Below, piece after piece: positions 1 through 8,213 of a stretch of 15,724 nucleotides of DNA. The notes under the pieces were generated by a model. It was given only the letters and a program-made list of their open reading frames with translations. It made no database searches and had not been told where the DNA came from. The stretch is from the NCBI GenBank assembly GCA_035620975.1, contig DASPFV010000164.1, positions 1 through 15,724 of the forward strand. The letters are read 5' to 3'. The DNA is from DASPFV01 sp035620975. Lineage in GTDB: Bacteria > Acidobacteriota > Vicinamibacteria > Vicinamibacterales > 2-12-FULL-66-21. The stretch's first letter is position 1. Each line of letters starts with the position of its first letter. The position numbers and the translations under genes were made by a program.

Positions 1-101
1 GCGAGGTCCCTCGCGTAGCTCTCGACGGTGTTGCGGGCTACGCGCCGCACGTCCCGCAGGTAGCTCAGGTACGTTTCGACGCTCGCGTCGGAATCGGGCA
101 C
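1..101 (-). CDS. Tyrosine recombinase, Xer/phage-integrase type, N-terminal fragment
   Basis: Only the first 33 codons are in the window; the gene runs off the left edge. Reading from GTG at 101-99, the product is rich in the pattern of the N-terminal SAM-like, DNA-binding domain of XerC/XerD recombinases: a YLSYLRD helix, then a short turn, then ARNTVESYARDL, which matches the usual 'S.NT...Y.RDL' signature. The catalytic domain with the Arg-His-Arg-Tyr residues is not visible. The GTG lies 3 bases after the stop of the upstream gene, so it is probably the next gene of the same operon. That setting favours a housekeeping chromosome-dimer-resolving Xer protein over a mobile integrase, but this is inference. 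XerC and XerD cannot be told apart from this fragment. Confidence 0.8.
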   Translation of the reverse strand, partial: MPDSDASVETYLSYLRDVRRVARNTVESYARDL

Positions 102-104
102 GCG

Positions 105-1853
105 TTACCTCGCTCCGGCCCGGCGCCGCAGGAGCCACTCCGTGCAGAGCAGCCCCGCGAACGTCCCGGCCCACGGCCACGACCTCGCCGGCCTCACCTC
201 CCGCAGCTGCTCGCCCGTCTGCAGGGTCTTCAGCACGCTGAGCAGCGGATCGAGATCGCCGGGTGCGGTCACGATGCCGCCGCCGGCCCGTACGAGGGCG
301 ACGGGATCGACGTCGACCGCGAGCGGTCGGTCCGCACCGGCGCGCACCGCCAGCCTCGTCTGCCCGGTGCGAACACCGGCATCGGAGGCGGTCGCCGTTA
401 CATCGTAGTCACCCGGCGGCCCGGCATCGAAGCTTCCCTCGAAGACCCCAGCTTCCTCCAGCGGCCACATCCGCACCCACTGCCGCGATCCATCTGGGGC
501 CGCCACTTCGACCGAGAGCGCCGGGGTGGCTCTTCGGCGGCGCCAGGAATCGAATGCGCTCATACGCGCGCGGACCGTCACGGTGACGCGATCCGCGGGG
601 CTGGCGATACCCGGGGCCACGTCGACGTCGAGCACCGGCCGAACGGCCGCCCCTGCCGCCGTCAGATGGGCCCGCCAGAACCGGTCGAAGCCGTCGTCTC
701 GTCCACGAAATCTCCAGACATCGAGCACGCCCGAGAAGATGAACCGGCCCGACCCGGCCGGCCACGCGAAGACCGCCGCTCTGGAGCTGCTTTCGTGGGC
801 CAGCGTGGCGAGCGGCTCGATTCCCCGCGGCAGGACCGCCGGAAGGGCGAACTCGCTTCCAAACAGAGAGCCGACCCCCGACGAGATCTTCTGCGGGCGA
901 TCGAAGAGACGCTCCGCGAACGCGACCGGCAGCAGGCGGGCGTACGGACCGCGGGGCAACCGATCGGCCAGCAGGGCGACGACGCCTCCCCGGTCGCGCA
1001 CGAAGCGGTCGAGAGCGGCGACGTCTCCCGTCGAGAGCTCCTCTGGGGCGCCGATGACGACGACTTCGAACGCCTCCAGCGCCGCCGGGTCCAGGCGCCT
1101 GGGCGGCTGGCCGGCGCGGACGCTGATGTCACGCGACACTCCGGCAATCGAGGCGACTTCGAAGAGTGGATCGCCATCGATCGCCCGACGGACGAAGGCT
1201 GCAGCCCACGACGGTCTGGTGTCGTGCGCGAGCACCTTCAGCCTGCGGGCCTCTGCGAGTACTCGAAGGTGCGTCTTCATCTCTTCGCCCGCGTCCCCGT
1301 CCACCGGTCGCACGACAAGGGCCAGCTCCGTGAGCCCGGGCCCGGTCGGCAGGAACGTGAACCCCGGGTCGAAGACCTCGTCATCGGCGGTCCACCGGTG
1401 CTCGACGCGCGCAAGTGGAATCCCGCGATGTTCGAGGGTCACCGAGCTGCGCTTTCCGCTCATCGCCCGCCCGTGGACCCGCGCTGGAACCCGCGCAGTC
1501 CAGCCGACGAGGGACGGGCGGGGATCCGACGCGCTCACGACGGCGCCGGAGCGCGGCGCTGGCAGCCGAGACACGAGCACCACCGGCGCTCCTGCTGCGA
1601 ACACGTCGTCCGGCACCCGCTCGCCCAGCACCACTATTGCGGATGGCGGGGCCGCAGGATCGAAGGTCACGCCGTCCGGCCGCGCACGGGTCAGGCGCAC
1701 GCGCAGGTCCGCCGCCAGATCGTCGACCGCACCGGGGCCGGTCAGGCGCACATGCACGTTCGGCGGCAGCGCCCTTCTCGTCGTGCACGAGGGATCCGCG
1801 ACGGCGATGCCGGCCGTGACGACGGCAGCGACCCGGAGCCAGGTGGTCGTCAT
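105..1853 (-). CDS. GATase1-like membrane-anchored protein of the MoxR/BatA operon
   Basis: 582 residues. An N-terminal hydrophobic signal or anchor (about residues 5-19) is followed by a largely extracytoplasmic protein and a single C-terminal membrane segment (about 549-562) ending in a basic LLRRRAGAR tail. Residues about 203-300 look like the start of a class I glutamine-amidotransferase-like fold: RRLKVLAHDTRPSW, then a strand FEVVVIGAPEEL and GGVVALLAD. A beta-sandwich-like region follows at about 400-505. The only cysteines are in the signal region (residue 23) and in the C-terminal membrane segment (560), so the fold has no possible catalytic Cys. The ATG overlaps the stop of the upstream gene by 4 bases (ATGA) and has a clear GGAGG 6 bases upstream, which fixes the start. 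Similar proteins often end MoxR-DUF58-BatA-DUF4175 operons. The molecular function is unknown. Confidence 0.85.
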   Translation of the reverse strand: MTTTWLRVAAVVTAGIAVADPSCTTRRALPPNVHVRLTGPGAVDDLAADLRVRLTRARPDGVTFDPAAPPSAIVVLGERVPDDVFAAGAPVVLVSRLPAPRSGAVVSASDPRPSLVGWTARVPARVHGRAMSGKRSSVTLEHRGIPLARVEHRWTADDEVFDPGFTFLPTGPGLTELALVVRPVDGDAGEEMKTHLRVLAEARRLKVLAHDTRPSWAAAFVRRAIDGDPLFEVASIAGVSRDISVRAGQPPRRLDPAALEAFEVVVIGAPEELSTGDVAALDRFVRDRGGVVALLADRLPRGPYARLLPVAFAERLFDRPQKISSGVGSLFGSEFALPAVLPRGIEPLATLAHESSSRAAVFAWPAGSGRFIFSGVLDVWRFRGRDDGFDRFWRAHLTAAGAAVRPVLDVDVAPGIASPADRVTVTVRARMSAFDSWRRRRATPALSVEVAAPDGSRQWVRMWPLEEAGVFEGSFDAGPPGDYDVTATASDAGVRTGQTRLAVRAGADRPLAVDVDPVALVRAGGGIVTAPGDLDPLLSVLKTLQTGEQLREVRPARSWPWAGTFAGLLCTEWLLRRRAGAR

Positions 1854-3895
1854 CCCGGACCTCCGTCGGCCCAGGCGCTCCGCAGCAGGCCGCCCTCGCC
1901 GACGTCCGGCTCGACGGCCGGGGCTGTCCCGCGGCCCGCCTCCTCCGTCAGCAGCGACAACGCGTCTGCGAGCGTCCGGGTAATCTCCGCGGGACCGTCA
2001 GGCGCTGCGAGCTGCTGCAGCAGAGCCGACAGCCGCTGCCAGTTGACGTCGCCCGGGGCCGTCCGGAGCGCGTCCTCGGCGAGGCGGCTCATTTCCGAAG
2101 CCGGCGGGCGGCGGGATCCAATCTCCGGAAGCAGGCGAAGCAGATCTTCGCGCATGCGGCGGGCAGCGGCGGCGCGTGCGTCCGTCTCGGGTTCCAGGCG
2201 ATCGCGCTGCCAGCTCGAGGCACGATCGAGCTCGCCGACGAGGCGCCTCGAGGGGTCGAGCCGGCTCCGCACGGCCAGGCTGCGGAGGATGTATCGACTG
2301 CGGCCGAACGCGCGCTGAAGCGCCTGCACGGCAGCGCGCGCGTGAGCCAGGGCGCTGGCAGTGGACACGGTGGCCAGCGCCAGCTCGGTCCGACTCATGT
2401 GCTGAATCGCCAGGTCGATGTCGCGCCGTGCCGAGTGCTGCAGCCGCCCTTCCTGAATCTCGTGCGAGTGTTCCGCTTCCTCTTCTTCGTCCTCGACGTG
2501 CCCGCCGAGGAGGAAGACGTAGTTCGCGCGTACCGACCGCTGCTCGGCTGCGATGCCGCCGGCTTCCTCGGCCAGCGTCTCGCGAGCCAGCCGGGGCTCC
2601 CGCACCCGAAGGCGCTGAATCTTCAGCACGATCATCTGCTGGCTCAGCGCGTAGCGCTCGCGGTCCGGCGGCAGCTCGAAGCCGGCGAGCGTCGGCTGGC
2701 CGAGCGCGGCAATCTCGACCATGAACGTGTCCGACGAGGCGAGCCCCGCCTCGCCGGCGCGTGCGTCCCGTGCGGCGATGCGATAGACGAGCGCGTCGCC
2801 GGGCTCGAGACCAAGGCGACCGAGCGGCAACACGCCGGACGCGGACCAGCTGCGCGGGTCGTGTCGCGCCACCTGCAGTGGCACGCTGCCCTCAGCGAAC
2901 TGGAACTGCTCTCCCGACCCCGAGACCCTGGTATACCGCAGCTCGACGGATGCCAGGCCGTAATCGTCCGAGGCCTCCGCCGAGACGGCAATCGCAGCCG
3001 AGGCATCCGGCACGAGGAGGTCCTTCCCCGGTGTGACGACACGAATCTGGGGAGCGTGGTCCGGCAGCAGGGTCAGAGGAATGAGCCGTGTACGGGAGCC
3101 GCGCCCGTCCTCAACCGCAAAGTACCCTGGCTCCTTCAACGTGGTCTCCACACGCAGCTCGCCGCCGGACGAAGCCACCGGCAGGTCGGTAGAGCCGAAG
3201 CGGACCCGCCATTCGCCCTGGCGGGCGCGGACGGACAGCTGAAGGCGGCTCCCTTGAAGGGCCTCGATCTCCTTCGGATCCACCAGCGATCGAGCCGCTG
3301 CCCCGGTGTACGCGGGAGGCGTAATCGTGCCGTGAATGACGAAGGTCGCGTCGTCGCTCTCCTGCGCGTCCCGCGCCGAGGGCCGGGCAGACGTTGGCTC
3401 CGGGACGGGCGCCCACAGGAGCGCAAAGGCCATCAGCAGCCCGAAGACGCCCAGAGCCATCGTCGACCGCAGAGGCACCAGGTCCGACTGGGCGTGCGCG
3501 TCCGAGACCCGTAGCGCGTCCTCGAACACGCGCTCGCGAATCCACGCGTGGGCCCGATCTCCGTGGGCGATCAGCTCGGCGGCCGTGAACACCACGTTGC
3601 GGCTCTCGGGCGCCCGCCGCTCGACGGCCCGGGCAGCTGCGCGTGTGGACCACCGGTCCAGGGCAGGTCGCCTTGCGTACAGCAGGACGCTCGCCAGGAT
3701 GCCGCTGCCCAATACGATGGCGAGCCGCGCCCAGCCAGGGACGATCCCGCGGGTAATCCACAGCAGGGCCGCTGCAACAGCGAGCCCTGCTCCGATTCGC
3801 ACTGCGTCGCGCAGCAGCAGCCGCCGCGCCGTACGACGCAGCCACCTTGCAACCTGGGCCGCGGACGGCGACCCGCTCGTGTCAGGCCGCCGCAT
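1850..3895 (-). CDS. DUF4175-like multi-pass membrane protein with coiled-coil region
   Basis: 681 residues from the ATG at 3895. Two membrane helices lie near residues 33-48 and 54-73 and a third near 145-163. A large, probably periplasmic beta-rich part follows (about 175-395, with the phrase FVIHGTITPPAYTG typical of this group). The C-terminal half is charged and helical (about 410-640), includes an acidic run of Glu/Asp near 457-465, and looks like coiled coil. The start was chosen because a purine-rich GGGGGAG sits 7 bases upstream and because it overlaps the end of the BatA-type gene by only 14 bases; a GTG one codon earlier is possible. An open frame extends 57 codons further upstream, but only through the coding region of the neighbour. 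The protein is probably a partner of the VWA and GATase-like proteins in the envelope. No enzymatic motif is seen. Confidence 0.85.
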   Translation of the reverse strand: MRRPDTSGSPSAAQVARWLRRTARRLLLRDAVRIGAGLAVAAALLWITRGIVPGWARLAIVLGSGILASVLLYARRPALDRWSTRAAARAVERRAPESRNVVFTAAELIAHGDRAHAWIRERVFEDALRVSDAHAQSDLVPLRSTMALGVFGLLMAFALLWAPVPEPTSARPSARDAQESDDATFVIHGTITPPAYTGAAARSLVDPKEIEALQGSRLQLSVRARQGEWRVRFGSTDLPVASSGGELRVETTLKEPGYFAVEDGRGSRTRLIPLTLLPDHAPQIRVVTPGKDLLVPDASAAIAVSAEASDDYGLASVELRYTRVSGSGEQFQFAEGSVPLQVARHDPRSWSASGVLPLGRLGLEPGDALVYRIAARDARAGEAGLASSDTFMVEIAALGQPTLAGFELPPDRERYALSQQMIVLKIQRLRVREPRLARETLAEEAGGIAAEQRSVRANYVFLLGGHVEDEEEEAEHSHEIQEGRLQHSARRDIDLAIQHMSRTELALATVSTASALAHARAAVQALQRAFGRSRYILRSLAVRSRLDPSRRLVGELDRASSWQRDRLEPETDARAAAARRMREDLLRLLPEIGSRRPPASEMSRLAEDALRTAPGDVNWQRLSALLQQLAAPDGPAEITRTLADALSLLTEEAGRGTAPAVEPDVGEGGLLRSAWADGGPG
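1860..1864 (-). promoter_or_regulatory. Ribosome binding site of the GATase1-like gene
   Basis: GGAGG on the minus strand, 6 bases before the ATG at 1853. It is one of the few textbook Shine-Dalgarno sequences in the window and fixes a start that lies inside the end of the upstream gene. Confidence 0.75.
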
Positions 3896-5216
3896 CACGA
3901 CGCTCCCCCGCCGACGCCGTACTCCCCAGGCCGCGCAGCCAGGCCTCGATTCCGAGGAGAAGGATCGCAAAGAGCCAGCACCAGCGGGCGTCGGACGATT
4001 CCGCGTTTCGCCAGGCCTCCGGCGGGGCATCCCCTGCGGGACGCGACCAGGCAAGGAGGGTGTCATCGTCGAGCGTTCGTACTTCTTCCTCGGCCCGGGC
4101 CGCGGAACCCCGCCGCGCCTGGAGGGCGCCTCGCACGAGTGCGGCGGCGAAATAGGTGGCCACGTCGGCTCCGACCTCGAGCTCGAGGCCGCCGGGTACT
4201 GCGGCCGCCTGCACCAGAGGCTTCCGGCTCGAATCCCGTAAGACTACGACCCGCGCATCGCCGGCGGAGAGCGGCTGGCTGTGAATTCCTCGCGCCAGGC
4301 GCAGCAGCTGGGTATCCAGGGTCAGTCGAGCGAGGGTCTGCAGCATCCAGGGTGGCATCGCGCGCTCGGGCTCAGGCCCCGGAGGGGCCCCCGTGAAGCG
4401 AATGATCACCGGCTGGTCCGCCCGGGGAGCCGGGGATCCCGCTCGCGCAACGGCGTCGAGCAGCGCGTCGGCCTCCCTCGTCCTGTCAGACGGCGCGACG
4501 AGGGTCAGACCGGCGACGTCGGGCACATCTGTCGCGTCGAAGCTGGCACTCGTCCCGGTCGGCGAGATCTCGATTTCCAGGCGGCGCGCGGGCACTCCGG
4601 GGGCCTTGAACAGAACGCCACCCTCGACCTGACGGCGCTCGACGCGATCACCGACACGCACGAGCCTGATGCCGACGTGCTGAGGCACGTGCGCCAGGCC
4701 GGACGCGGCGAGTGCGTGCAGCTGGAAGTCGGAGACGACCACGAGTTCCAGGCGCGCCGGCGGTGCTGTCTCGAGCCAGGCCAGCGCGCTGAGGATGCCG
4801 GCGGCGAGGTCGGGTGTCTCGATACGGCGGACGGCTGATGCTCCCGCGAGCTCCGGACCCACGGCTGCTTCGGCGCGCGAGGCCGTCCCGCCCGTCTGGA
4901 GCAGACCCATGCTGTCGCTCGTGTCCAGTACCACGACGCGCGCAACGCGGGCGTTCCAGGCCGCTGCGCGGGCGGCGGTGAGGATCAGAGGCTGAGCCAG
5001 CGCGCACGCGCCCAGCGCCACGATCGCGACGCGCACCGCCAGCAGCAGCCTGTCGGAGGGCGGGCGCAGGCGGACCGAAGTCGGCGCCGTCGCCCGCACG
5101 AACCTGGTGCTGGGGAAAGGCACGCGGAGGGCCCGCCGGCTCCGCAGGAGATGGACGAGGATCGGCCCTGCCGCGAACGTCAGGGCCCAGAGCGCGCCAG
5201 GGTCGAGCCAGACCAT
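3882..5216 (-). CDS. BatA-type membrane protein with VWA-like domain
   Basis: 444 residues from the ATG at 5216. The N-terminus is the BatA (aerotolerance regulator N-terminal) domain: MVWLDPGALWAL, a first membrane helix, HLLRSRR, then FPSTRFV and a second helix at about residues 58-80. A VWA-type segment follows with a MIDAS-like DTSDSM at 98-103, so a metal-dependent binding role is possible, although the rest of the VWA fold is weakly marked. A C-terminal membrane helix spans about residues 412-430 (CWLFAILLLGIEAWL). The start codon shares one base with the stop of the DUF58 gene (TGATG), which implies translational coupling. In other bacteria Bat proteins work with MoxR ATPases in envelope stress tolerance. 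The length is between short BatA proteins and longer fused forms. Confidence 0.88.
   Translation of the reverse strand: MVWLDPGALWALTFAAGPILVHLLRSRRALRVPFPSTRFVRATAPTSVRLRPPSDRLLLAVRVAIVALGACALAQPLILTAARAAAWNARVARVVVLDTSDSMGLLQTGGTASRAEAAVGPELAGASAVRRIETPDLAAGILSALAWLETAPPARLELVVVSDFQLHALAASGLAHVPQHVGIRLVRVGDRVERRQVEGGVLFKAPGVPARRLEIEISPTGTSASFDATDVPDVAGLTLVAPSDRTREADALLDAVARAGSPAPRADQPVIIRFTGAPPGPEPERAMPPWMLQTLARLTLDTQLLRLARGIHSQPLSAGDARVVVLRDSSRKPLVQAAAVPGGLELEVGADVATYFAAALVRGALQARRGSAARAEEEVRTLDDDTLLAWSRPAGDAPPEAWRNAESSDARWCWLFAILLLGIEAWLRGLGSTASAGERRDAAA
3903..3909 (-). promoter_or_regulatory. Ribosome binding site of the DUF4175-like gene
   Basis: GGGGGAG on the minus strand, 7 bases before the ATG at 3895. 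It supports this start over the longer open frame that runs back into the BatA-type gene. Confidence 0.6.
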
Positions 5217-6094
5217 CAGCCCACGATGCGCCCCGCCCGCTGCAGGAGATAGCTCCGCAGGACGGCATCGGGCGCCAGGTCCGTGGTCGCGCGCACGTAA
5301 TCGATCCCCAGACTCGCGCAGCGCGTTTTCCACCGATCCAGGAACGCCCGGACCCGCGCGCGGTAGTCGTCGCGCGAGCCCGCGCTGGCCGGCACGCGGA
5401 CCCCGGACTCCATGTCCTCGAGTTCGGCGTCCTTCATCAGCGGGAAATCAATCTCCTCCGGCGTCAGCACGTGAAGGACTGCCACCTCGTGACCGATGTG
5501 CACGGCTCGCCGCAGCTCACCTTCCACCAGCTCGTCTTCCTCGTACAGGTCGGAGGCGATCACGAGCAGGCCGCGGCGGCCGAGCCGCTCGATTGCGCTG
5601 CGCAGCGGACCGGCAGCCGCAGTGCCCCCCGACGCCTCGACCTTCGACAGCGCAAGGAGCAGGCGGCGGATGTGCAGCTGACCGCGCCGCGCGGGCAGGT
5701 ACTCGCGGACGATGTCGCTGAACACGACGAGCCCCACCCCGTCTCCCTGGCGGCCGAGCAGGTGCGCCAGGCCGGCGAGCAGCAGGCGTCCGTACTGGAG
5801 CTTCGAGACGGCGCCCGACCCGCGGTACCCCATCGACGCGCTGGCATCCAGGACCAGGCCGGCGACGAGATTCGTGGTCTCGCGATACTGGCGCGTGTAG
5901 AAGCGATCGGTGCGGGCGAACAGCTTCCAGTCGACGTGCTTGAGATCGTCGCCCGACCGGTAGTGACGGTACTGGCTGAACTCCGCGCTGTACCCGTGGA
6001 ACGGGCTCCGGTGCAGCCCCGAGACCGACCCGTCCACCACGACACGGGCGACGAGCTCCAGGTCGCCGATCGATGCGAGGAGTGCGGGGTCCAT
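5216..6094 (-). CDS. DUF58 domain protein, MoxR partner
   Basis: 292 residues from the ATG at 6094. The DUF58 signature is plain: LHRSPFHGYSAEFSQYR at 27-43, then YRSGDDLKHVDWKLFAR at 45-61. A VWA-like MIDAS sequence DASAS lies at 83-87, with downstream strands GVGLVVFSD and GLLVIASDLYEED typical of VWA folds. There is no signal peptide or membrane helix, so it is cytoplasmic, unlike DUF58 proteins that carry N-terminal helices. DUF58 proteins nearly always lie next to a MoxR AAA+ ATPase, and the two are thought to act together in maturing or inserting metal or protein complexes. The gene follows moxR by 16 bases and its stop overlaps the next start by one base. An upstream ATG, 23 codons earlier, would overlap the moxR gene end and is less likely. 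Confidence 0.93.
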   Translation of the reverse strand: MDPALLASIGDLELVARVVVDGSVSGLHRSPFHGYSAEFSQYRHYRSGDDLKHVDWKLFARTDRFYTRQYRETTNLVAGLVLDASASMGYRGSGAVSKLQYGRLLLAGLAHLLGRQGDGVGLVVFSDIVREYLPARRGQLHIRRLLLALSKVEASGGTAAAGPLRSAIERLGRRGLLVIASDLYEEDELVEGELRRAVHIGHEVAVLHVLTPEEIDFPLMKDAELEDMESGVRVPASAGSRDDYRARVRAFLDRWKTRCASLGIDYVRATTDLAPDAVLRSYLLQRAGRIVG

Positions 6095-6110
6095 GGGTCC
6101 GCGACGCGCG

Positions 6111-7136
6111 TCAGCGACCGGGATGCACGGCCTCGAGAACGCGCGCGACGATCTGATCGGCATCGATCGCGTCAGCTTCGGCCTGAAAATTCACCAGAAT
6201 GCGGTGGCGCAGCACGGGGAGGGCCACGGCCTCGATGTCCTCGAAGCTCACGACACTCCGGCCGTCCAGCAGCGCCCGCGCCTTGGCGCCGAGCAGCAGG
6301 GCCTGGCCGGCGCGCGGGCCTGCACCCCAGCGTACCCATTTCGACACCGCCTCGGGAACGATCTCGGGCCCGCCAGGCCTCGTTGCGCGCACGAGCCGTG
6401 CCGCGTAGTCGATGACGTTCTCGGCGGCAGGCACGTCGCGGACGATGGAGTGGAGCCGCTCGATTTCTTCGCCCGACGCGACGACCGACACCTGTGGCAT
6501 CACGTTGCCGGTCGTCAACGCCAGAATGCGGCGCTCCTCCTCGGCCGTCGGGTAATCGATCACGACGTTGAAGAGGAAGCGATCGAGCTGCGCCTCGGGC
6601 AGCGGATAAGTACCCTCCTGCTCGATCGGGTTCTGCGTTGCGAGCACGAAGAGCGGGCGCTCGAGCTCGTATCGCACGCCGCTCACCGTCACCTGATACT
6701 CCTGCATCGCCTCGAGCAGCGCCGCCTGAGTCTTGGGCGGCGTCCGGTTGATCTCGTCGGCGAGCACGATGTTCGCGAAGATCGGGCCGCGGATGAACCG
6801 AATCGTCCGCTGGCCCGTGGCGCGCTCCTCCTCGATGATCTCCGCTCCGACGATGTCGGACGGCATCAGGTCGGGGGTGAACTGAATCCGATTGAACTTC
6901 AGGTCAACGGCCTCGGCGAGCGTGCGGATGAGCAGCGTCTTCGCCAGGCCCGGCACGCCCCGCAGCAGGCAGTGGCCGCCGGCCAGGAACGCCATGAGGA
7001 TCTCGCGCACCACGCGCTGCTGACCGACGATCGCCCGGGCGAGCTCACGCTCCAGACGGCCGGCGACATCCGCCAGGCGATCGAGTCGATCGGGCCCGGC
7101 GGCTCGGCCGGATCGCTGCAGGCTGGCTTCGGACAT
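6111..7136 (-). CDS. MoxR-family AAA+ ATPase
   Basis: 341 residues from the ATG at 7136, a normal length for the family. Motifs in order: Walker A GVPGLAKT at 60-67, Walker B VLADEIN at 124-130, then RTPPKTQAALLEAMQE, sensor 1 ATQNP at 166-170, and the MoxR-specific EGTYPLPEAQLDRF at 174-187. The C-terminal lid domain follows. MoxR ATPases are chaperone-like and act with VWA/DUF58 partners, which here are the next two genes. The start excludes a long upstream open frame that is only the antisense of murQ. The Shine-Dalgarno match is weak (CCGGGA, about 5 bases upstream). This is the first gene of the left operon, and its promoter probably overlaps that of murQ. Confidence 0.96.
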   Translation of the reverse strand: MSEASLQRSGRAAGPDRLDRLADVAGRLERELARAIVGQQRVVREILMAFLAGGHCLLRGVPGLAKTLLIRTLAEAVDLKFNRIQFTPDLMPSDIVGAEIIEEERATGQRTIRFIRGPIFANIVLADEINRTPPKTQAALLEAMQEYQVTVSGVRYELERPLFVLATQNPIEQEGTYPLPEAQLDRFLFNVVIDYPTAEEERRILALTTGNVMPQVSVVASGEEIERLHSIVRDVPAAENVIDYAARLVRATRPGGPEIVPEAVSKWVRWGAGPRAGQALLLGAKARALLDGRSVVSFEDIEAVALPVLRHRILVNFQAEADAIDADQIVARVLEAVHPGR

Positions 7137-7174
7137 CGATTCCCGGAGTCTAGCAGGTTCCTCGGGGTCCGTGG

Positions 7175-7208
7175 TTTGACACTCCGCAACCCGAAGAGTA
7201 GTGTTAAA
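7175..7208. promoter_or_regulatory. Symmetrical divergent promoter, murQ (+) and moxR (-)
   Basis: Plus strand: -35 TTGACA (7176-7181), a 17-base spacer and -10 TAGTGT (7199-7204). The predicted start near 7211 leaves a murQ leader of about 40 bases. The region is also an inverted repeat, TTTGACACT, 16 bases, AGTGTTAAA, with 8 of 9 positions paired. The minus strand therefore reads TTAACA (7207-7202), 17 bases, GAGTGT (7184-7179), a weaker mirror-image promoter pointing to moxR with a leader of about 35 bases. The -10 boxes are poor matches to consensus, so activity may depend on a regulator. The repeat itself could be an operator. Confidence 0.55.
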
Positions 7209-7250
7209 GGTTGGCTCGTCACGAGTCCGGATCAACGGGACGTTCCGCCC

Positions 7251-8192
7251 ATGCACACGCAGTCGAAGTGGCAGTCGCTGCCCACCGAAGCCATCAACCC
7301 CGCGAGCCTCGCGATCGACAAGGCGGCCGTCGGCGACATCATCGAGATCATCGTCGCCGAGGACCGGAAGGTGATCGCCGCCGTCCACAAGGAGAAGGAA
7401 CGCATCGCGCACGGCGTCGAGATCCTCGCGCAGGCGCTGCGGAAAGGGGGGCGGATCATCTTCGTGGGCGCCGGCACGAGCGGCCGGCTCGGCGTGGTCG
7501 AGGCCTCCGAGATGCCGCCGACGTTCGGAACGACCCCGAACACCGTGCAGGCGGTCATGGCCGGCGGGCAGGAGGCGGTGTTCCGTGCCAGGGAGGGCGT
7601 CGAGGACAACTACGAGGAGGGCGCCCGCAACATCGGCCGCCTGCGCCTCGGCCGCCGGGACGTCGTGATCGGCGTCTCGGCGAGCGGCATGACTCCCTTC
7701 GTCCGCGGCGGGCTGACGCGCGCGCGCAAGGCGGGCGCCAAGATCATCTTCGTGACCTGCTGGCCGGGGTCCGAGCTGCAGACGTTCGTCGACCTGCAGA
7801 TCGCGCCGGCGGTCGGCCCCGAGCTGATCGCCGGATCGACCCGTTTGAAGGCCGGAACAGCCACCAAGATGGTGCTGAACATGCTGACCACGATCGCGAT
7901 GATCAAGGTCGGCAAGACCTACGGCAACCTCATGGTCGACGTGCAGACCGGCTCCGAGAAGCTCAAGGACCGCGCGCGGCGGATCCTCGGCGTGGTCACG
8001 GGCATCTCCTACGACGAGGCCGACGCCCTGCTGAAGCGCGCACGCTGGAACGTCAAGGCGGCGATCGTCATGCAGAAGTCCGGTCTCACGCGGCCGCAGG
8101 CGCTCGCGCGGCTCCGGAAGGCCGACGACTCGGTGCGCGTGGCGATTGGCGAGGACGTCGAGCACCGCCTGCGCCAGCTGCTCGGGGCCTGA
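7251..8192 (+). CDS. murQ: N-acetylmuramic acid 6-phosphate etherase
   Basis: 313 residues. MurQ splits the lactyl ether of MurNAc-6-phosphate to give GlcNAc-6-phosphate and D-lactate in the cytoplasm. The sequence has the full family pattern: TEAINPAS near the N-terminus (12-19), the SIS-domain sugar-phosphate loop GAGTSGRLG (73-81), EASEMPPTFG with Glu87 at the position of E. coli catalytic Glu83, Glu118 at the position of the second catalytic Glu, SASGMTPF (143-150), and GPELIAGSTRLKAGTATK followed by VLNMLTT. The C-terminus holds the usual helical extension. The length is close to E. coli MurQ (298). ATG 7251 was chosen because it begins just before the conserved N-terminus and lies downstream of a good promoter; only weak ribosome-binding sequence (ACGGGA) is seen. 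It converges on nagB with 21 bases between stops. Confidence 0.95.
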   Translation: MHTQSKWQSLPTEAINPASLAIDKAAVGDIIEIIVAEDRKVIAAVHKEKERIAHGVEILAQALRKGGRIIFVGAGTSGRLGVVEASEMPPTFGTTPNTVQAVMAGGQEAVFRAREGVEDNYEEGARNIGRLRLGRRDVVIGVSASGMTPFVRGGLTRARKAGAKIIFVTCWPGSELQTFVDLQIAPAVGPELIAGSTRLKAGTATKMVLNMLTTIAMIKVGKTYGNLMVDVQTGSEKLKDRARRILGVVTGISYDEADALLKRARWNVKAAIVMQKSGLTRPQALARLRKADDSVRVAIGEDVEHRLRQLLGA

Positions 8193-8213
8193 GCGCCGGG
8201 CCTCGCCACGACC

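Noticed and set aside
526..2318. Long plus-strand open frames opposite the GATase-like and DUF4175-like genes
   Set aside because: Arg/Ser/Pro-rich translations without motifs; the minus-strand genes have domains, coupled starts and ribosome-binding sites.
5216..5333. Longer start for the BatA-type protein, 39 codons upstream
   Set aside because: It lies wholly inside the DUF58 gene, and the MVWLDPGALWAL start is the usual beginning of the BatA domain.
6093..7250. N-terminal extension of MurQ by 386 residues
   Set aside because: It is antisense to moxR. The family start matches the ATG at 7251, and a promoter lies at 7176-7204.
7137..8165. N-terminal extension of MoxR by 343 residues through the murQ region
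   Set aside because: The extension is antisense to murQ, is His/Asp/Arg-rich and ends at a normal MoxR start; MoxR proteins are about 320-350 residues.
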